Source: Zeus faber (taxonomy: Eukaryota; Chordata; Actinopteri; Zeiformes; Zeidae). Taken from it: a stretch of DNA of 64,000 bases. The position numbers and the translations under genes are program-made. The notes under the pieces are model-generated. The model had not been told where the DNA came from. It saw only the letters and a list, made by a program, of their open reading frames with translations, and searched no databases. The stretch's first letter is position 1, and the number at the start of each line of letters is the position of its first letter. The stretch covers positions 9,560,207 to 9,624,206 of the forward strand of contig OY482866.1 in assembly GCA_960531495.1 (NCBI GenBank), in the 5' to 3' direction. Shown piece after piece: positions 1-59,335 of this stretch.

Positions 1-247
1 TGGTCTCACGGTTTGCTCCCTTACTATAGTACAGACAGGTGTGGAGGTTGGGACGAAGTCATATCGAACGATAAAAATCTTCTCTCCCGGAGACTAAATC
101 AAATGGGGTCCATGGTCTAATGCGTATCAAGTTGAGCGTTATTGACGTGATAATGGTCGAGAAATCATGAGATGGGCAAGGTGTATTTTATTTTATTTTT
201 TATTGTTCCTGATACTCAAAGCCCCTTTTCCCACCTTCACGTTGCAG

Positions 248-33611
<33,364 letters not shown>

Positions 33612-33816
33612 TCACTCTAACCAGAAACGCATGGAGTTTGTAAATAATGCTTCTTATATGGGTATTTATAGTTGTTTTTTTTAATGGAAAAGAAAAATGT
33701 CTACAACAAAGGAAATCTACGTATGTGTACGATGATATACAAAAACAAAAGCAAGCCATCCTGGTTTTCACCGCCTACGCTGCTGCTTCTACTCACCTCG
33801 CTGTATGGAAAACACA

Positions 33817-33822
<6 letters not shown>

Positions 33823-33856
<34 letters not shown>
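33823..33856. repeat. (GT)n microsatellite in col25a1 3' UTR
   Basis: About 16 GT units, 210 bases after the stop codon. Confidence 0.85.
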
Positions 33857-33860
<4 letters not shown>

Positions 33861-34158
33861 GCGTGTGAATGTGTGTGTCCGCTCGCCCTCCTCCACGTCG
33901 CCATCCTCGGCCGCCAGGGGGAGAGGAAGGAAGGAAGGAAGGAAGGGGTTCTGGGGGGGATGAGGAGGACATTGGACGGAGATGGCGCGGCTTCGGCTCA
34001 CTAACACCAAGCGCTCGGTGTTGTTTTTGAGGTTTCTGTCTCACCGCTCATTCACACCTCCCCCATCGCCTGAAAGACTAAAACGAAACAACAACAAAAA
34101 AAAGACTCTCGCACCGGAGACCACCCCCCCCCCCCCAAAAAAAAATATATATATATAA

Positions 34159-34164
34159 AATAAA
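34159..34164 (+). promoter_or_regulatory. Candidate poly(A) signal for col25a1
   Basis: AATAAA lies about 550 bases after the stop, with a GT-rich stretch (gttgtgtggtt) about 65 bases further on. It sits in low-complexity A/T sequence, so chance occurrence is quite possible. Confidence 0.25.
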
Positions 34165-36156
34165 AAAACGCATGAGCACCGTAAAATATACGGAAATGTA
34201 TTTATATGTATTGTACATAATGTCCTCGTTGTGTGGTTACGATATGGCTTCAGAAAAACGAAATCAAAAAAACACTAATGTTTCGCTGCCAACAAAGAAA
34301 AACTTAAGAGCTCTGAATTAGTCATTTGTGCAACTTTCTGCTTATTTTAATTTTTTTTAATTTTTAATTTTCATTTTTTTTTACCCCCCCAAAAAAGGGA
34401 GTCACGCCGTGGCTGGTGGCCTGAACAAGGGGCCGCTGATGCTGATTGTTGCTTTATTGTGGTGAGGCCTGTGGCGTGGTTCGGTACTAGCCGGAGTTTC
34501 CCAGCCCAGACCCCCGAAAAAAAGAAAACTGAAAACAAGCAAAAAAAAAAAAACAACAACCCGAAACCCTGTCCACCCGGCCGCCTACGTCCACGTGGAG
34601 CTTCCCCGCGAGGCTTACGAGCTCGGGGAGCCGACCCCAAAAAAAGGAACAAACTTACGCAAAGGCTCACGTGGCTTTTTCCCCGGGATGGTTCCGTTCG
34701 CTCGTTCCGCCGGTGGGACACGGACCAGCAGGGGGCGCCAGATCCGTCCCAGCGAGAACGAGGCCTCTGTTTTTTCTTTGTTTTGTTTTCATTTTGTTTT
34801 CTAATTTTTGTTTAAAGTCTCGTTCCCTTTCGCTGATGTTTTGTGGACGATCGCCTCCGGTGCCTCGAGCTTTTGTTTATTCATTCCTTTATTTTAGTAA
34901 TGTACGAAGTTTATTATACTTTGAGTTAGTGGAATGACTTTTAACGGAAAACAGTAACCTGCGCTATGTAAAGTTGATCACAGTATTACGGAGAAAGTGC
35001 ACTGTTTTGTTTTCATTTTATTTTTTCAATCAAACTGATTTTACCGGGTGTTGAAGTGCCGTGTAGCTATTGGGAAGTGTCGTGTTTATATCTCAGTTTG
35101 GGCGCCATTTGACCTACATTTCACCAAAACACTAAAAAGCGTTTACCGTTTGATCAGTGCCTGCAGAATTGATTACGCGGGTGCATGAAATGGCTTCATT
35201 TAATACATTTAAAACTTGGTTGGATTTCTTTTCAGCGAAAAAGAAACTGAATTTTCCGGCTGTTTTTTTTTTGTTTTTTGTTTTTTTAAATGGCGGGAAA
35301 AGATAATCGCTTAAATTCAACAACGACCTTGAACGGGTCGTCGTGGGGGACTTAGTCGCTCTGGAACCCGACTCTGACGTGAGCATGCCAACAGGATGAC
35401 GGTATTCCCGCGGGCGACACGCCAGTTCAGTCACATTCCAAATGCGCTGGAGCCGAAAACCGGTGCGGCAGCTCCCCGCTGGCCCTTTTTTAGCCACTTC
35501 AAACAGGCTCCCGATCGCTCCAGAATCACAACGTACAGGATGGATGGATGTGGGTGGTTTTGTCGGTGACTCATTTACGCTCTTTCGCAAAATGTGAAGA
35601 AATGTAATCAGCTGTTTATGGTGATATAGCGACCAGATTTTAAGCCGAAAAAGCTCACCTGTGCAGATTGTGATCATGGTGCTATCTGTTGACAATTCAG
35701 AAACCACAAAGCAGATTATCTTTATTGATTTTATTTGTGTTTTTGTTTTTATATGTATTGATATAAATGGGTTTCTTTGTGTATATCCTTTTTTTTTTTT
35801 GTATTTGTGTCACTATTTTAAGTGGTTATGTTATTTATTTTTCTATACATTTTTGAAGTTAAATGAAGGCATTTTGGGTTCCTAACAGGCATTCCTTTAT
35901 GACGTGGCAGTGACTCTGGGTTTCTTTATGGGTTTATACCGTTTTCATTGATCGGAAATCGCAGTCCGGTGCTTTTTTTTTTATTTGAACTGTCGGCCTT
36001 TTAGACTTTGTGCGGCTCCGATACGATCCCAATAGCTGAGTTTGAGAAGGACCTAAAGTACCTCGGGCCAACACCACACTATAAAAAAGTTAATTTACAA
36101 CTAAGCTGAATCAATTTACTTTGAGTTGAATCTCTTGCCTTCTCGCTCTCTCGCTC

Positions 36157-36161
36157 TCTTG

Positions 36162-36189
<28 letters not shown>
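36157..36189. repeat. (CT)n microsatellite
   Basis: CT run in the col25a1-etnppl intergenic region. Confidence 0.85.
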
Positions 36190-36193
<4 letters not shown>

Positions 36194-36388
36194 GCATTGA
36201 ATGTAGTTTCCTATCTGTATAGTGGTTTAAAGTAATGTTAATATGTGAGCTCGTTTGACAAAAAAAAGTGCAATTTAAACTTTTGGTTGGTGTACAGTAT
36301 CAGATGCAGCTTGAATAAAAATGTTACTTAAGCGTGATTTTACCAAGCTTAATTTCTTTCTATCACGCTTACCTTTAAAGTACATACA

Positions 36389-36580
<192 letters not shown>

Positions 36581-37874
36581 TGCATATACATACCACTACC
36601 CCCGGGCGAAAACAAAACAGCATGTAAATATGATTTAGGTCGATTAATGTTTCGAGTTAGTGTTTGAATGTTTTTATTTCCGCTATACTGAATTTTTATC
36701 GATCATTTCTTTCTTCATTGTTGATCTTTTTTGATTTCTCAGCTTATTTTCTATCACAAAGTGCTGTAACGTCAGTATGTGCAGCTACCTGTCATTGTTA
36801 TTTTTTTTATTGTTTTCATTAATATATTGTGACACAGTTGTTTGCTTGTTGTTTGATATTTTTGTGTTTGTAATAGCAAAGCAAGATTAAATATGCGCTT
36901 TAAAGCGCTGGGGGCGCTCAAAAGTATTACATGGAATGAAATACTGTCCATCAATTTTATCAGTTAATATGTAAATTAAAATTGGAAATTAAAAATAACA
37001 TTAAAATTAATAATTTGTTTAAATATTGTATATTAATTTGTATCAATAAAAATATTGATACAATTTGAAATTAAAAATGAAATTTAGATCAATCAAAATA
37101 TTGTATGAAACATTGTATATCATTCTGATCAACTTGTGAATTGGGATATAAATTAACTGTAACAGAATTGCTATATATGGGTGTTGACTTCTTGGCTCTA
37201 TTCCCCTGAACAAACAATTATATTATTACAATATCTATATGATATGATATATAATGTTATTGACTCCAATAAATAACAGCCCTGTGTCAGAAAAACTCCC
37301 AGCAGCCCCTTAAATTAGGCCTCCCATTAAATTCCAATAGAACAACTTGTGCTTTATTGCTTTTACTTGGCATCAAATTACTTATTGATGCTGTGGTCGC
37401 CTATACGTGTTTTTTCGGTCCTTTTTACACGGACCGGACTGAAATTTCAATTAAGCTCGTCCTGTTCACACTTTATTCATTTAGGATAACGACATTTCAT
37501 ATGAGTGTTCGGTTGGAGCCAAATAAAGGCAAAATACACCATGGACCTTGCCTGCTTTATGTGATGATTTTGCACCAAAACTCCTTTTTCTGTGTTTTTA
37601 CTTTCTGTCTGGCAACGTTATAATTAATATTTTTTGTGTAATAAATGATTTTTGTATAGATTTTATTATAATATAGTAATATATTCTCATTATTATATAA
37701 ATCTGATAATATGGTAATAATGTACATTATATCTAATATTATCTGATCACTTTACTTTGATAATATTAATAATTGTACAGAATAACATCTGATAGAATAT
37801 AAATCTGATAATATAATATTAATAATAGAATAGAATAACAATCTGATCATGTAATATGTAATCATTTAATTTTC

Positions 37875-38360
37875 TAGCTCTTACACTGTCTCCTACTGTA
37901 GCTCCTAGACTGTCCCCTAGACCTTTCCTAGGTCCTAGACTGTCTCCTACACTGTCTCCAGCACTGTCTCCCAGCTCACAGACTGTCTCCTTGACTGTTT
38001 CCTAACTCAGACTGTCTCCTACACTGTTTCCTAGCTCCTACACTGACTTCTAGCTCCTAGACTGTCTCCTACACTGTTTCCTGGCTCCTACACTGTCTTC
38101 TAGCTCCTACACTTTCCTTCATGGTTTCCTAGCTCCTTCATTGTTTCCCATCTCCTACACACTCTCCTATACAGTTCCCTAGCTCCTATGCTGTCTTCTA
38201 GCTCCTACACATCCTTCACTGTTTCCTAGCTCCTTCATTGTTTCCCATCTCCTACAGTGTAACCTATACTGTATAGGTACACTTCCTAGCTCTTAAACTG
38301 ACTTCTGGCTCCTAGACTGTGTCCTACACTGTTTCCTAGCTCCTACATTGTTTCCTAGCT
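37875..38360. repeat. Minisatellite, CTAGCTCCTACACTGTCTC-like unit
   Basis: Degenerate tandem copies of roughly 19 bases. The array resumes at 39539-39560 after the hAT insertion. Confidence 0.85.
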
Positions 38361-38367
38361 CCTAGAC

Positions 38368-39530
38368 CAGGGATGGGCAGACAAGGTTTAATCCAAGGCA
38401 TTTACATTAACGACAATCCAATAATATATTTAAATTTGTAGTATTAATTTAACTTATTTTCCTATAATACTCAATGGTACCACCAGATGGCGCATTGGTG
38501 GGCCTTCTCTGATGTCAAGTCACCCTTCTTCACTTTACCTGATCATCACGTATGCGTCACGTATGTGGGTTTTCAACAAAGATTGGATTGCAAAATATTT
38601 CAAATATATTGGCTCATTTTTGGAGTTAATGGGGAAAGCCGATGATTTTCTCGAGCTGAAAGACCCGCACTGGCTTTGTGATTTGGCGTTCGCTGTGGAC
38701 ATACTCGCACACATGAATGAGCCGAACATGAAGCTAAAAGGGAAAGATCAGTTTGTATACAACATGTATTCAAACGTGAAAGCCTTCAAGGTAGAATTGA
38801 CTTTGTTCTCTAAACAAATGACAAATCATTTGTGCATTTCCCCCACGCTAGCGCCGCTGAAAGAAGCCCACCAACATGGGAGCTAATACAATAAATCGCT
38901 GGACGACCCGCCCGGAGAATTCGGCCGTCGATTCTCTGATTTTGAAAAGTTTGAGAAGTCACTTCAGCTGGTGTCACGTCCCCTGTCATTGAATTATGAG
39001 GAAGCACTGCAAGAATTACAGTTGGAGCTGATTGATCTCCAGTCTGACTCTGTCCTAAAGGAGAAGTTCAACTCCGTCAAATTGGATTTGTTTTGTGCTT
39101 CGCTGAATGTGACAAAGATTTCAAACATCCGACAGTTGGCACAGAACATGCTGGTGTTATTTGGCTCTACCTATGTGTGTGAACAGACGTTCAGTGTGCT
39201 GAATTTAAACAAAACACGCCGCAGAGCACAGCTTACTGATGAACACCTGAGCGCCTGCCAATGAATTTCCATAATGAAAATGGCACCAGAATTTGATGCG
39301 CTGGCAAAAAAGGGTGACCAGTAACCAGTAATCCATCAATGGTGAGTTGTTGTATTTTTTATTTAAATATTAATTTATTAATTAAAAAATGGGTTTAGAG
39401 GAAACAGATTTCACATACATTTTACACTTTATGCATGCTAATTTTTCACCTCATCTACTCATGGTCTGGCCTGCCGGTCAGTTTGAAAAACTTAATGTGG
39501 CCCTCGAGCCAAAAAAATTGCCCACCCCTG
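38368..39530 (+). mobile_element. hAT element with 8-bp target duplication
   Basis: 1,163 bases between TCCTAGAC (38360-38367) and TCCTAGAC (39531-39538), the 8-bp duplication usual for hAT. Ends match cagggatgggca / tgcccacccctg. Two ORF pieces resemble the C-terminal part of a Charlie/GTF2IRD2-like hAT transposase: 38560-38880 (PHWLCDLAFAVDILAHMNEP) and 38971-39264 with the dimerisation motif CEQTFSVLNLNKTRRRAQLT. The N-terminal zinc finger and DDE part are missing, so it is an internally deleted copy. Confidence 0.88.
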
Positions 39531-39676
39531 TCCTAGACTGTCTCCTAGCTCCTACTATATTCAATGGTAGGTGGTGACACATATAGCGCATAGCGCACTT
39601 TTACAACGTCCATGTCTAGTCATTTTTGTTATGATTGTTATTGTGGCTTGTTATTATGTTATGTATCATTTTTATT

Positions 39677-40060
39677 GGCGGTGGCAGAGTTGAGGATGTT
39701 GAGATTTTCATTGGGAGTGACAAGGATGGACAGGATTAGGAATGAGTACATTAGAGGGACAGCTCAGGTTGGACAGTTTGGTGGAAAAGTGAGAGAGGCC
39801 AGATTGAGATGGTTTGGACACGTGAGTAGGAGAGATGAGCGTTACATTGGGAGAAGGATGCTGAGGATGGAGCTGCCAGGCAAGAAGAAAAGAGGAAGGT
39901 CAAAGAGAAGGTTTATGGATGTGGTGAGGGAGGACGTGCAGGTGGTTGGTGTAAGGGAGGAAGATGCACAGAACAGAAGGTATTGGAGGCAGATGATCCG
40001 CTGTGGCGACCCCTAACAGATGCAGCCCAAAGATGAAGAAGAAGAAGATACTTAAAACTG
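39677..40060 (+). mobile_element. LINE 3' end, 5'-truncated
   Basis: Encodes the C-terminus of a non-LTR reverse transcriptase protein: RIRNEYIRGTAQVGQFGGKV, RLRWFGHVSRRDERYIGRRM and YWRQMIRCGDP then stop, followed by a GAAGAAGAAGA tail. The frame is open over about 100 codons. The family resembles RTE-type elements of fish. A second copy is at 56165-56860. Confidence 0.82.
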
Positions 40061-40348
40061 TAATATATATATATATATACACTACTCACAAAAAGTTAGG
40101 GATATTCGGTTTCCGTGTGAAATTTCAGGATGAACCTGAAATGCGCTATAACCTTTAAAGGTTACCTTAATTTGACCTTCTCTAAACTTTTGAATGCACA
40201 TGTCCAACTGGTCATTGTTTCAGTACTTTTTGCACATCTTGCTGTTCTCTAACAAGGAGCTGAACAGAATCGACCAATACATTTCCTGGTTCAATTAGAA
40301 TTGGTATTTAAACAGTCCTCTTCATCATGCTGTTCACATTTTGACATC

Positions 40349-40640
40349 ATGAGACCAAGACGACACCTAACAATTGATCAACAGTACCTCGCCATTGCGA
40401 GGCTTCAAACAGGATCTTCTCAGAGGGAAGTGGCCACTGAGCTTAGAGTGTCACAGAGTGTCATCAGCAGGTTGCAACAGAGATACAGAGAGACTGGAAG
40501 AGTCACAGAAAGGCATAGAAGTGGACGTCCTTTGGCCACATCCCACACTGATGAGCGCTTCATTGTGAACAGTGCCCTGCGGAACCGGATGATGAATACC
40601 ACTCAACTCCAGGCACATTTAAGGGAGGTGAGAGGCCCCT
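40349..40640 (+). pseudogene. Tc1-like transposase, N-terminal piece
   Basis: Starts MRPRRHLTIDQQYLAIARLQ and holds the paired-type helix-turn-helix (SQREVATELRVSQSVISRLQ) and a GRP-like hook (RSGRPLATSH). The frame closes at a stop after REVRG, about 125 bases before the next piece resumes, so this copy cannot make a full protein unless a frameshift is an assembly error. Confidence 0.85.
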
Positions 40641-40764
40641 GAGTGTCACCTCAGACCATTCCAAACCGTTTACATCAGTGTGATCTGCGTGCTAGATGAC
40701 TTGCAAAGGTACCTGACCACACCACCAGGCACAGGAATCAGCGTCTTGCACGGGCCAGGGAGCA

Positions 40765-41376
40765 TTGACGCTGGACGAGGGACCAGTGGCCTCAGTGCTG
40801 TTCTCTGATGAAAGTCGATTCACGTTGAGCAGAAATGATGGCCGCCAACGATGTTGGACACGTCAAGGAGAGCGTTATGCATCAGCCACTGGTGTCACCA
40901 GACGAGCCTTTGGTGGTGGTGGTGTTACAGTGTGGGCAGGTGTGTCTAGTCAATACAGAACTGCCCTACACTTTGTGAATGGTACAGTGACAAGCCCATA
41001 CTACCTGAATAACATCATTAATCCAGTCATTGTGCCCCTGCATGAACAACACAGGCCTCATTTCATCTTCGTGGACGACAATGCTCCAGCTCATCGAGGT
41101 CGCATCACTAGGGAACGGCTGCTGGAGACTGGGGTACCTCAAATGGAGTGGCCTGCCCTTTCTCCAGACCTGAATCCCATAGAAAACCTATGGGATCAGC
41201 TGAGTCGCCGTGTAGAGGCTCGTAACTCTGTACCCCAGAACCTCAATGACCTGAGGGCCGCCCTTCAAGAACAGTGGGGTGCCAGGCCTCAGCAGACAAT
41301 AAGTCGACTTGTGAACAGCATGAGACGTGGTTGTCAAGCTGTAATTGATGCTCAAGGGCACATGATAAGTTATTGA
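40765..41376 (+). pseudogene. Tc1-like transposase, catalytic piece
   Basis: A 203-codon open frame with SDESRFTL (first Asp), [14 protein letters not shown] (second Asp) and [14 protein letters not shown] (Glu, 34 residues on), ending GHMISY then stop. It is uninterrupted over the whole catalytic core. Confidence 0.88.
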
Positions 41377-41741
41377 GACATTGACATTTTTTGTTGTGTT
41401 TTACCCACTGCTGTTGTTGGCTTTTGTTTCAATAAATTGTTTGAGATGAGGAAATAACCATTGCATGCTTCTACTTAAATGCCCAACTTTCATGATATAA
41501 TATCACTGTAGTGTGAGCTTTTTACATTTTCCATAAATTTCACCCGAGAGCCAAATAACCCTAACTTTTTGTGAGTAGTGTATATACATTTGTTGATTTA
41601 TTTTTCTTTTATTTTATTATCACCACATGTAGGTCAGTGTCCTTGTCACCTGCAGTCAGTGCTGTTACGTGACGCCTGTGACGCCATGCCGTGCGCGCGC
41701 GCGCATGTGTTTGTGCGACTGTGCGTGCCCGCGCAGGGGAG

Positions 41742-41748
41742 ATAAAAG
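41742..41748 (+). promoter_or_regulatory. TATA-like box of etnppl
   Basis: ATAAAAG lies about 95 bases upstream of the etnppl ATG in a GC-rich stretch with alternating CG and TG dinucleotides on both sides (41694-41706, 41767-41800). The position fits transcription starting near 41770. It is only 160 bases from the end of a Tc1-like transposon. Confidence 0.4.
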
Positions 41749-41839
41749 CTGGAGCGCGGGCTGCGAGCGTGTGTGTGTGTGTGTGCGCGTGTGCGTGCAG
41801 AGACATTTGCGTGGGACTGAAGTTTGGAGAGCAGAAAGG

Positions 41840-52052
<10,213 letters not shown>

Positions 52053-52252
52053 NNNNNNNNNNNNNNNNNNNNNNNNNNNNNNNNNNNNNNNNNNNNNNNN
52101 NNNNNNNNNNNNNNNNNNNNNNNNNNNNNNNNNNNNNNNNNNNNNNNNNNNNNNNNNNNNNNNNNNNNNNNNNNNNNNNNNNNNNNNNNNNNNNNNNNNN
52201 NNNNNNNNNNNNNNNNNNNNNNNNNNNNNNNNNNNNNNNNNNNNNNNNNNNN
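52053..52252. other. Assembly gap, exactly 200 N
   Basis: The round length suggests a placeholder for a gap of unknown size. The missing 3' exons of etnppl most likely fall here. Confidence 0.95.
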
Positions 52253-53285
52253 AACAATATTCCCATTAGTATTCTGTGTTTCCTCAAATAGTGACCGGGG
52301 CCTTTATTTACCTCAGCTACAGAGGGTACCAGGCTGTTATTGGAAGCAGTCTTATATTAGGGGTGGGCTTTTATGCCTAATTCCCTCTGTTTAATGAGTA
52401 TGTTTGATCATATTTTAGTATGAATTCTAAATCAAATGCAGCAGTAGGAAACAGAGTAAATTAAATACATCTACAATGGAAACATAGGACTTCCAGTGTA
52501 ACCAGGTACTTCGCAGAGGGGGCTAATGCAAGGCGTTGAAAAAGGTACTTTAACACATCGATGGAAAAGTGAATATAACTGTATATTCTATGAGATGCCG
52601 TTGCCCTGCTCGCACAACATTCACAATAAATCAATGCACGAACAAGTTAAAAACGCATAAATGTCTTACATTGGAATTTTTTTGATTGTATTATTACTGT
52701 GTGTATGTACAGTATGTATATACACACTGTGTGTATGTACTGTGTGTGCGTGTGTATGACAAACAGGTCACACCTTAGTTTGTGTATACAGTATATTATG
52801 TGCCAGATAAGCAAATCCTAAAGTTTGGGTTGGTAATATTTTACATTGTGATAATATTTAGTCTCTTATCCCGACGTGTCTGGACCGAGCAAACATGGAA
52901 AAGTTATTTTCTCACAAAAATCCAGGAATGGTGTACCAGTGTGCTTAGCTTCCCTATTAATAGAAAAGCTCAACCAGAAAGCGTTGGGGGTGAGACGTCG
53001 GACAGATCCGTGATTTGCAAAGCCTCATGTGAAAACTGTCAATGTGGATTGCAAAGATCATAATCGGGTTAATAAGGATTATAAAGGACCATATTTGCTG
53101 CTCTGAAAGCTTCATTTTTAAGAGATGTCTAAAGCTCATAAGGCTCCCACCAAAGGTAAATGGTCTCTTACAAATGATTAAAAAAAAAAAATAATAAATC
53201 GGAACAAAATGTACAAAACATCAGGCTCCCACACCTACAGTATTTGGTCTGTAAAACGGGTAGAACTACAGCGCCACCTTGTGGA

Positions 53286-53600
53286 GATGCCGACACTAGT
53301 TCAGTTCTGATAGTGCTAGTCCTAGTTTAGTTCTAGAGCAGTGCTAGTTCTAGTTTACTCATAGTTTAGTTCTAGTTTGGTTCTAGTATAGTGCTAGTTC
53401 TGATTTACTCAGTTTACTTCTAGTATAGTGCTAGTTCTAGTTTGGTTCTAGTATAGTGCTAGTTCTTACTTAGTTCTAGTCCTAGTTTACTCCTAGTTTC
53501 GTTTTAGTATAGTGCTAGCCCTAGTTTAGCGCTAATCCAAGTTTAGTTCTAGTTTACTCCCAGTTCTAGTATAATGCTAGTTTTAGAATAGTCCTAGTTC
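53286..53600. repeat. Tandem repeat, TAGTTCTAGTTTAGTTCTAG-like unit
   Basis: Degenerate copies built on CTAGTT and TATAGTG steps, downstream of the assembly gap. Confidence 0.8.
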
Positions 53601-53978
53601 TCCTCAGGCTGCTTAGTGTGGTGCCTTTCATAAATTGCCTGGCAACACGCCTCAAAATCACTGCAGCCTTTTGACCAATCACAGTGCCGTGTTGTTGTTG
53701 GGCTGCTGTGATTGGTCAGAACACAAGATAGGAAACCAATGGTGAACATTAATATGAAGCGGGCGCTTCATTAATATGTTTTAAGACGTTTGAGTTAAAA
53801 GTGGAAGTCGAGGGACTGTGGATCACAGAAGCGAAGGTTCCACTATAACAAATAATTGCTCATTTTTCTAATTCCCATTTACTGCATTTCATATAATATC
53901 ACATCTCCCTCTGCCGGTGGCATGATGAGCAAACTGTTTCTGTGATGGTTAAATCGTTTCAGCTCGCACAAGATGGTA

Positions 53979-54150
53979 TACAAGTGGTACCTGGACTTCT
54001 GACTGTAATTCATTCCATAGGAACGGTCGTACGCTAAAACAGTCGTATGTCGACGCAATTTTCCCATTTTAATTCTGAAATCATGTTGGGTGAAAATAAA
54101 CAAAATACACAGCACAAACACAGCAAATATGAAAAAAATATGGAACATAA
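53979..54150. mobile_element. Partial Tigger-like MITE, same family as 20601-20964
   Basis: Shares ggtacct-gact, the segment tgactgtaattc-ttc-ta-gaacggtcgta, aaaacagtcgtatgt, and tgaaaataaacaaaatacac with the copy at 20601. The right half is missing. It lies downstream of ostc. Confidence 0.75.
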
Positions 54151-54237
54151 ACGTGCATGTTCGGGGTGGCGCGTCCCTTATTTTAGCACGTTTGTTTAAT
54201 TGAAGAATCCGTTGCTTCCACAAGTCTGGAAAGCGAA

Positions 54238-54243
54238 TTTATT
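54238..54243 (-). promoter_or_regulatory. Candidate poly(A) signal for ostc
   Basis: AATAAA on the minus strand about 365 bases after the ostc stop. No other hexamer was weighed in detail. Confidence 0.35.
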
Positions 54244-54605
54244 TCTATCCGGTACAAAAACACAACGGTGTCATGTTAAAGGCATTTTCAAAGTTTTCTT
54301 TTACAAAACATAACGTACATAATTTCCATCCTGGCTTGTTGAGACCACACGCAGCTTTCTTCTGAATTCAAATGGGGGAAATGTACTTTGTGTACAGTGC
54401 CGTAGATGTTGGAATGAGTAACGACGTCTGTGACACTTGGGGTGGTGGGGGGGGGGGGACAAGACAGACGCCTCATCCGGGTCCGAGGTCGGCGCTTGTC
54501 CAAAGAGTTGTACTGTTAGCTTGAGTCCTTTCTAGGTTGAAGGGTCGCTCGTTTGGACTGTTCCTCTCCACGTCCAAATCTGCTGTGTTGGTGGCTCAGG
54601 TGCCT

Positions 54606-58023
<3,418 letters not shown>

Positions 58024-58600
58024 GCTGACTCCGGCCGTCGATCCTTCCTACGGAGTCCTATAGCGGAGCATCTGGAGGCTTGACGTGTCCCGGAAGTGAC
58101 GGGTCCCATAGCCCGGAAGGGACGTCCCGCGTCCTCTCGGGTGTGCGGTTATTGTCGTATTTTGTACGAGTTTCAACCCCTGTACGATATACGATAAACC
58201 AAAAAAAAAAAATGTACGGTTATCTTACCATTTCAATAAACCCACAATGAAACCTTGCTTTTGTGGTTTGTTCCCCAGCCCTGGCACCCGAGCAGTGATT
58301 TCACTGTGGGCCGCAACAATCAGTGTTAACTACCACACCCAATCACAGGCCAGAATGAACTTCCACTGGTGTATTTGTTGCGGATTGTGATTGGACAGCA
58401 CAGGGCCACGGGCGGGTTCCTTTTGCCCGCCGTGTCCCGTGCGAGGGCCCCTCCACGACCGACTCCCAGCGCCGCCGCGGTCCGTGGAAGCAGCGTCTCA
58501 TTTCGGGAGAGCGCTCGGCCGCGCTCCGTTCCCCGCGTTGAGCCCAAAGTCGAAAGAGTTGAGGTAAACCTAAAAACATGTGCGCGACTCGGTTGAACAA
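58024..58600 (-). promoter_or_regulatory. GC-rich 5' region of ostc
   Basis: CpG-rich stretches (58060-58150, 58400-58560) lie directly upstream of the ostc start and between it and the mad2l2 3' end. There is no TATA box close to the ATG. It looks like a CpG-type housekeeping promoter. Confidence 0.45.
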
Positions 58601-59109
58601 CTCGAAGGCCGCCGTTTCGTTCAATTCATGTCAATTTCAATTTTATTGTTCACAATATAAGGACGGATAACAACAATAACATTTAAAAACTTGGATTGAA
58701 TGGGGTTTTTGTAATATCGCAGAAGTGCAAAAAGAGTCAGTCAAGTAGAGGGGAGGGGGTGGCGGAGGGGAGGGATTCTGATGCAAAATAATGCCATTAC
58801 AGATATGATTATAGTAGTGAAAAGTGCGTGGGTCATAAATAAAATGTCTCATTGTATGCTGCGTCAGAATACTTTATTTGTGTACACGTAAACAAATGAT
58901 TTGATACTTAAAATTTGCACCTTAATGGATAAAGCATTCACAAAGTGTTAGGTTCGAGGTGCAAAAACAATCATTTGTAATTCCAAGGTATTTCCCGTAG
59001 AGGGCGCCAACTTGACAATTTCTGGGGTTTTTTTGTTCGGTCTCTGGATGCTGTAAGATACATAACTATTATCTGTCAGATTGCAAAGAAAGACTGGTTT
59101 CCTGTGTAA
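58601..59109. other. Short intergenic spacer between ostc promoter and mad2l2 3' end
   Basis: AT-rich, with no ORF or repeat recognised apart from short low-complexity stretches. Confidence 0.4.
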
Positions 59110-59131
59110 ATTCAGCAAAATGAATTTGAGC

Positions 59132-59137
59132 TTTATT
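59132..59137 (-). promoter_or_regulatory. Candidate poly(A) signal for mad2l2
   Basis: AATAAA on the minus strand about 200 bases after the stop codon, a normal 3' UTR distance. Confidence 0.4.
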
Positions 59138-59335
59138 TATGTGTGATAAAGCTTCCTTTCAATCTCAAACACAAGATCCCAACTTAAACTTTAATATTGT
59201 ACGGATGTAAAAACAAAACAAAACAAACAGCAATCAACCACTCATTTGACACCCTTTACAACACAATATTTACAATATCTATAACCAACCAGTTTTCTCC
59301 ACTGAGAGAAATAGAGCTCGCCGATGAGACGCCTG

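Larger units (their letters stand above)
33612..34180 (+). other. col25a1: col25a1 probable 3' UTR
   Basis: This non-coding sequence follows the stop. It contains a GT microsatellite (33823-33856), GGAA repeats and a short C run. The end is placed tentatively after the AATAAA at 34159; a longer UTR is possible. Confidence 0.4.
40080..41580 (+). mobile_element. Tc1/mariner-like transposon, nearly full length
   Basis: 1,501 bases flanked by TA on both sides. Terminal repeats are cactactcacaaaaagttag on the left and ctaactttttgtgagtagtg on the right, an exact inverted pair over 20 bases. It sits in a TA microsatellite. The transposase is on the plus strand in two pieces (listed next). It shows the DD34E triad context [14 protein letters not shown] and [11 protein letters not shown]. 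Intact ends and good reading frames suggest recent insertion. Confidence 0.93.
52253..54237. other. Intergenic region between the gap and ostc
   Basis: No gene is supported. It contains a tandem CTAGTT-type repeat (53286-53600) and a partial Tigger-like MITE (53979-54150). Confidence 0.55.

Noticed and set aside
35132-35707. 191-codon minus-strand frame downstream of col25a1
   Set aside because: Low-complexity Lys and Phe runs and no domain; probably chance in intergenic sequence.
37875-38360. CRISPR-like regular repeats
   Set aside because: The units are contiguous and degenerate without unique spacers, and the genome is a vertebrate; this is a minisatellite.
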